Positions 43,861 through 44,593 of a stretch of 44,593 bases of DNA are shown one piece after another. The notes below the pieces were generated by a model. It was not told where the DNA came from. It saw only the letters and a program-made list of their open reading frames with translations, and ran no database searches. This stretch comes from Gordonia rhizosphera NBRC 16068 (GTDB taxonomy: Bacteria > Actinomycetota > Actinomycetes > Mycobacteriales > Mycobacteriaceae). The position numbers and the translations under genes were made by a program. How positions within the stretch are numbered: the first letter of the stretch is position 1; every line of letters starts with the position of its first letter. The stretch is taken from NCBI RefSeq assembly GCF_000298195.1, contig NZ_BAHC01000123.1, positions 1 through 44,593 on the forward strand, in the 5' to 3' direction.

Positions 43861-44593
43861 ATGTCGCCCCGAATGTCACGACGACATCGCCCGTCCCGTC
43901 GGCTGAGCGGAACCCTCACCGTCGCCGCGGTGTCGCTGCTCGTCGGTGTCGCGGCCGGCACCGCACACGCGGCGCCGGCCGCGTCCGCCGGCTCGCCGCC
44001 CGGAACGGTCTTCGCCAACCGCGACCTCCCCCGCGATCGGCTCGCGCGCGGAGCCGAATCCGGGGGATCGTTCACATACTGGACCATCGGCACCGACCGC
44101 AAGCCACGCCTGGCCGACGGCACCGTACAGGTGCCCTCCGGCACCGCGCCCCGCTCAGGCTGGCCGATCGTGGTATGGGCACCGTCGAGCCGCGGCATCG
44201 CCGAGCGGTGTGCACCATCGGTGCGGCCGGTCGCCGCCGACGTCGACGAGAACCGGCGCTGGCTCTCGCGCGGATATGCCGTCGTCACCCCCGACTACAT
44301 CGGTCGCGGAACACCCGGCGCCCCTGCGTATTTCGATACGAAGACCACCACGCACAACATCATCGACGCAGTTCGGGCCAGCCGCGACGTCATCCCCGCC
44401 CTGTCCCGACGATGGGTCGTCGTGGGCGAGGGGCAGGGGGCCGCCACCGCCATCGAGCTGGCGCAGCAGGCCACCCGGCTGCAGGGCCCCACCCTCGACT
44501 ACCGCGGTTCGGCGGCGTCGTCGGTACCCGTCGAGTTCGACACCCTCGTGGGCAATCTCGGGCCGTCAAGCGGCTCGATGCCGTCCGGGGTGA
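43861..44593 (+). CDS. Secretory lipase-like protein, N-terminal fragment, catalytic motifs altered
   Basis: The window ends inside this gene (244 codons seen). A signal peptide (LTVAAVSLLVGVAAGTAHA) is followed by the secretory-lipase fold: WPIVVWAPSSRGIAERCAPS, RGYAVVTPDYIGRGTPG, RWVVVGEGQGAATAIELA. In active members the first has HGTTG and the third GHSQGG. Here they read PSSRG and GEGQGA, so both oxyanion-hole residues and the nucleophile Ser (Gly191) are missing. It may be a non-catalytic relative. ATG 43861 has only a weak ribosome-binding site (AGAAG). Its start is 43 nt after the preceding gene. Confidence 0.75.
   Translation, partial: MSPRMSRRHRPSRRLSGTLTVAAVSLLVGVAAGTAHAAPAASAGSPPGTVFANRDLPRDRLARGAESGGSFTYWTIGTDRKPRLADGTVQVPSGTAPRSGWPIVVWAPSSRGIAERCAPSVRPVAADVDENRRWLSRGYAVVTPDYIGRGTPGAPAYFDTKTTTHNIIDAVRASRDVIPALSRRWVVVGEGQGAATAIELAQQATRLQGPTLDYRGSAASSVPVEFDTLVGNLGPSSGSMPSGV

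Overview
High-GC actinobacterial DNA. Gene content and order point to a mycolic-acid-containing member of the Mycobacteriales, most likely Gordonia or a close relative such as Williamsia. The evidence is whiB2, mshB, lpqW, gpgS, the fbi genes, and long stretches that follow Mycobacterium tuberculosis gene order (recalled from knowledge, not searched). Many starts are GTG. Many genes look leaderless, with a TAnnnT hexamer 6-7 nt before the start codon. Operon genes often overlap by 4 nt (ATGA/GTGA).

Layout. (1) 1-2855: start of nrdE, nrdI and nrdH with two predicted NrdR boxes, then an FMN reductase divergent from a TetR regulator, matching the Rv3051c-Rv3055 neighbourhood. (2) 2953-4113: hpxO, an FAD urate hydroxylase. 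(3) 4122-12138: manA, a TobH-like gene, a DUF3499 gene, a zincin-like gene, whiB2, fbiA, fbiB and a Nudix gene, matching Rv3255c-Rv3262 but without the phosphomannomutase gene. (4) 12250-37318: glgC, glgM, an RlmA-type methyltransferase, a DUF3117 gene, a DivIVA-like gene, gpgS, folP2, fadD6, two LOG-family genes, dapE, VOC/ADH/AraC genes, dapD, dapC, fdxC, a split and altered fbiC locus, mshB, lpqW and typA. This is roughly Rv1213 down to Rv1165. (5) 37453-41587: mutT and a thiamine-type ABC importer. (6) 41792-44593: secreted proteins, the last one a lipase-like protein cut by the window end.

Pathways. Lysine/diaminopimelate (dapE, dapD, dapC), the GlgE-type glucan route (glgC, glgM), methylglucose lipopolysaccharide (gpgS), mycothiol (mshB), mannosylated lipids (manA, lpqW), class Ib ribonucleotide reduction (nrdHIE) and cofactor F420 (fbiA, fbiB, cofG).

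Most unusual point. At the place where M. tuberculosis has fused fbiC, this window has three translationally coupled genes: a CofH-like protein with no radical-SAM CxxxCxxC motif (only two cysteines in the whole protein), a Baeyer-Villiger-type flavin monooxygenase, and an intact CofG. A second unexplained structure is a repeat family (CGTCGAnCGTGCnCAC, about 21-nt period, direct copies followed by inverted copies) present in two distant intergenic regions, 7844-7970 and 28043-28171.
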